From positions 1-33,361 of the forward strand of contig JADFIA010000024.1 of the NCBI GenBank assembly GCA_022566895.1: 33,361 nt of DNA. The letters run 5' to 3'. The notes under the pieces are model-generated. The model did not search any database. It was not told where the DNA came from and worked only from the letters and a program-made list of their open reading frames with translations. Below are positions 32,334-33,361 of the stretch, piece by piece. Each line of letters begins with the position of its first letter. Within the stretch, counting starts at the first letter, position 1. The position numbers were made by a program, and so were the translations under genes. This DNA comes from Pseudomonadota bacterium (GTDB taxonomy: Bacteria; Pseudomonadota; Alphaproteobacteria; Sphingomonadales; SMXR01).

Positions 32334-33290
32334 CTAGTCCGGCTTTAACAGCACCTTCAGCACCCCCGGCTGGCGGCTTTTTTCCAGCGCCTCCAGACCC
32401 TCCGCCAGTGGATAGACCGCATCGACCAGCGCCTGCAGCTGCAAATCCCGCGCCGCCATCAGCGCCAGGGCTTTGTCGAACCGACCGCAACGCGAGCCGA
32501 TGATGCGAATCTCGTCGACCACCAGGCGGCTCATGTCGACCGCCGGCCTGGCCGCATATGTGCTTTTCAGAACCAGCGTGCCACCGGGCCTGAGCGCCTG
32601 CAGGGCGATCGATAACCCGGCCTCGTTGCCGGTGCATTCAATCGCCAGGTCGAAGGACCGGGGCTCAATTTCGCCGGCCGAAAGCAGCCGCGCGGCAAGC
32701 GGCTCGAGGCGGGCCGCCTTTGCCGGGCTGCGGACCACCACGCTGAGCGCACAGCCGGTGGTGGCCAGCACCCGGGCGATCAACTGGCCCAATCTTCCGG
32801 CCCCCACCAACAGGACGCTGGTTTGGCCGCTGATCGGCACCTGTTCCAGAATATCCAGCGCCGCGGCCAGGGGTTCGGTGAACACGGCGGTCTGGTCGGC
32901 CACCGCGTCGGGCACCGGATGCAGGTTACAGGCCGGCAAGGCCACGTAATCGGCGAATACGCCATGGTGGTTTCGCAGGCCCGCAACGGCGCGTTTTTCG
33001 CAATGTTTGCGGCGCCCGGCCCGGCAGCTGTTGCAGTGGCCGCAGGCGATGTTGATCTCGCCGGCAACCCGCCGGCCGGTCAGCTCAGCCGGGCCCTTCT
33101 CGACCACGCCGGTAAATTCATGACCCATGATGCCGGTAAACGGATAGAGGCCGTCCAGCATGGCCGTATCGGTGCTGCAAATGCCGGCCAGCGACACCCG
33201 CACCAGGCAATCGTCGTGGCTCTCCAGGCGGGGCCGGTCCAAGTCCTCCCTCAGCGAGGCAACGCCGTCCTCAAGCCAAATACCCTGCAT
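32334..33290 (-). CDS. Zinc-dependent medium-chain alcohol/polyol dehydrogenase
   Basis: The 318-residue MDR enzyme has the catalytic zinc ligand C38 (GICSTD) and H57-E58 (GHEFTG). The structural zinc cysteines are C83, C86, C89 and C97. The nucleotide-binding domain contains VGAGRLGQL. These define the GroES-like alcohol dehydrogenase family close to threonine and sorbitol dehydrogenases. The substrate is unknown, and the protein is a little shorter than typical members (about 340-350). It would oxidise an alcohol with NAD(P) in the cytoplasm. The start at 33290 matches the family N-terminus. A palindromic repeat lies about 50 bp upstream at the window edge, and no partner gene is visible. 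Confidence 0.9.
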   Translation of the reverse strand: MQGIWLEDGVASLREDLDRPRLESHDDCLVRVSLAGICSTDTAMLDGLYPFTGIMGHEFTGVVEKGPAELTGRRVAGEINIACGHCNSCRAGRRKHCEKRAVAGLRNHHGVFADYVALPACNLHPVPDAVADQTAVFTEPLAAALDILEQVPISGQTSVLLVGAGRLGQLIARVLATTGCALSVVVRSPAKAARLEPLAARLLSAGEIEPRSFDLAIECTGNEAGLSIALQALRPGGTLVLKSTYAARPAVDMSRLVVDEIRIIGSRCGRFDKALALMAARDLQLQALVDAVYPLAEGLEALEKSRQPGVLKVLLKPD

Positions 33291-33341
33291 GATATTCTCC
33301 CAGTGCCAGCGCTAGACCATTGGCGGGCTGCTGTCCAGAGG

Positions 33342-33361
33342 GTCCGCTTTTGGCCAATAGC
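33342..33361 (+). repeat. Palindromic interspersed repeat, copy I (cut by window edge)
   Basis: The visible part is GTCCGCTTTT, loop GGCC, and AATAGC, at which point the window ends. The right arm so far carries the T seen in copy C (AATAGC) while the left arm keeps the common form, giving one mismatched pair. Confidence 0.75.

Noticed and set aside
1-33361. tRNA genes, rRNA, CRISPR arrays, transposases or prophage genes
   Set aside because: I found no cloverleaf-like sequence, regularly spaced direct repeats, or recognisable recombinase, transposase or phage proteins in any intergenic region or reading frame.

Overview
The window reads as a high-GC alphaproteobacterial chromosome segment. 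The strongest clues are the block xseB, ispA-type prenyl synthase and tlyA in that order, a FabI-type enoyl-ACP reductase, a short-form TsaC, and an ECF sigma factor overlapped by a small DUF6768-like membrane protein. I cannot name a genus; a Rhodospirillales-like, possibly marine or metagenome-derived organism is an inference. About 28 intact genes plus one edge-truncated gene are supported. I see no rRNA, tRNA, CRISPR array, phage or transposase gene.

Left part (1-14.5 kb): mostly single, independently oriented genes separated by roomy intergenic DNA. They are an OsmC-family protein (cut by the edge), an orphan MacB/FtsX-type permease, an RhlE-type DEAD-box helicase, a glutathione transferase, an ABC exporter next to a nitrilase-family amidohydrolase, a periplasmic TPR protein, a lipoprotein M1 aminopeptidase and a ZIP metal transporter. 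This part looks accessory. It carries most copies of a palindromic interspersed repeat (arms GTCCGCTTTT and AAAAGCGGAC, loop GGCT) and several gene remnants: a duplicated nitrilase 3' end beside the exporter, a cytochrome-c-like C-terminus between two repeats, and the N-terminus of a regulator family before the TPR gene.

Central and right-centre part (14.5-31.3 kb): compact, repeat-free, core-like DNA with overlapping or closely spaced genes. Units are tsaC with an FAD-linked 2-hydroxyacid dehydrogenase; an MBL hydrolase with a long-chain acyl-CoA ligase; xseB-ispA-tlyA, from which the usual dxs is absent; fabI; a CbpA-type DnaJ with a BrkB/YihY membrane protein; a glycine-zipper lipoprotein; pdxH, a CDF cation exporter and a PhzF-like enzyme; the sigma/DUF6768 pair; a LACTB-like serine hydrolase; and an aldehyde dehydrogenase.

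Right end (31.3-33.4 kb): accessory character and the palindromic repeats return, with a degenerate Tat-signal remnant, a secreted four-cysteine protein of unknown function with lower GC than its neighbours, and a zinc-dependent MDR dehydrogenase.

The best candidates for something undescribed are the repeat family, which shows compensatory base changes and a uniform orientation; the permease sitting between two identical repeat copies; the sigma/DUF6768 pair as a possible membrane-controlled regulator; and the exporter flanked by two nitrilase 3' ends. None amounts to a demonstrated new system from sequence alone.
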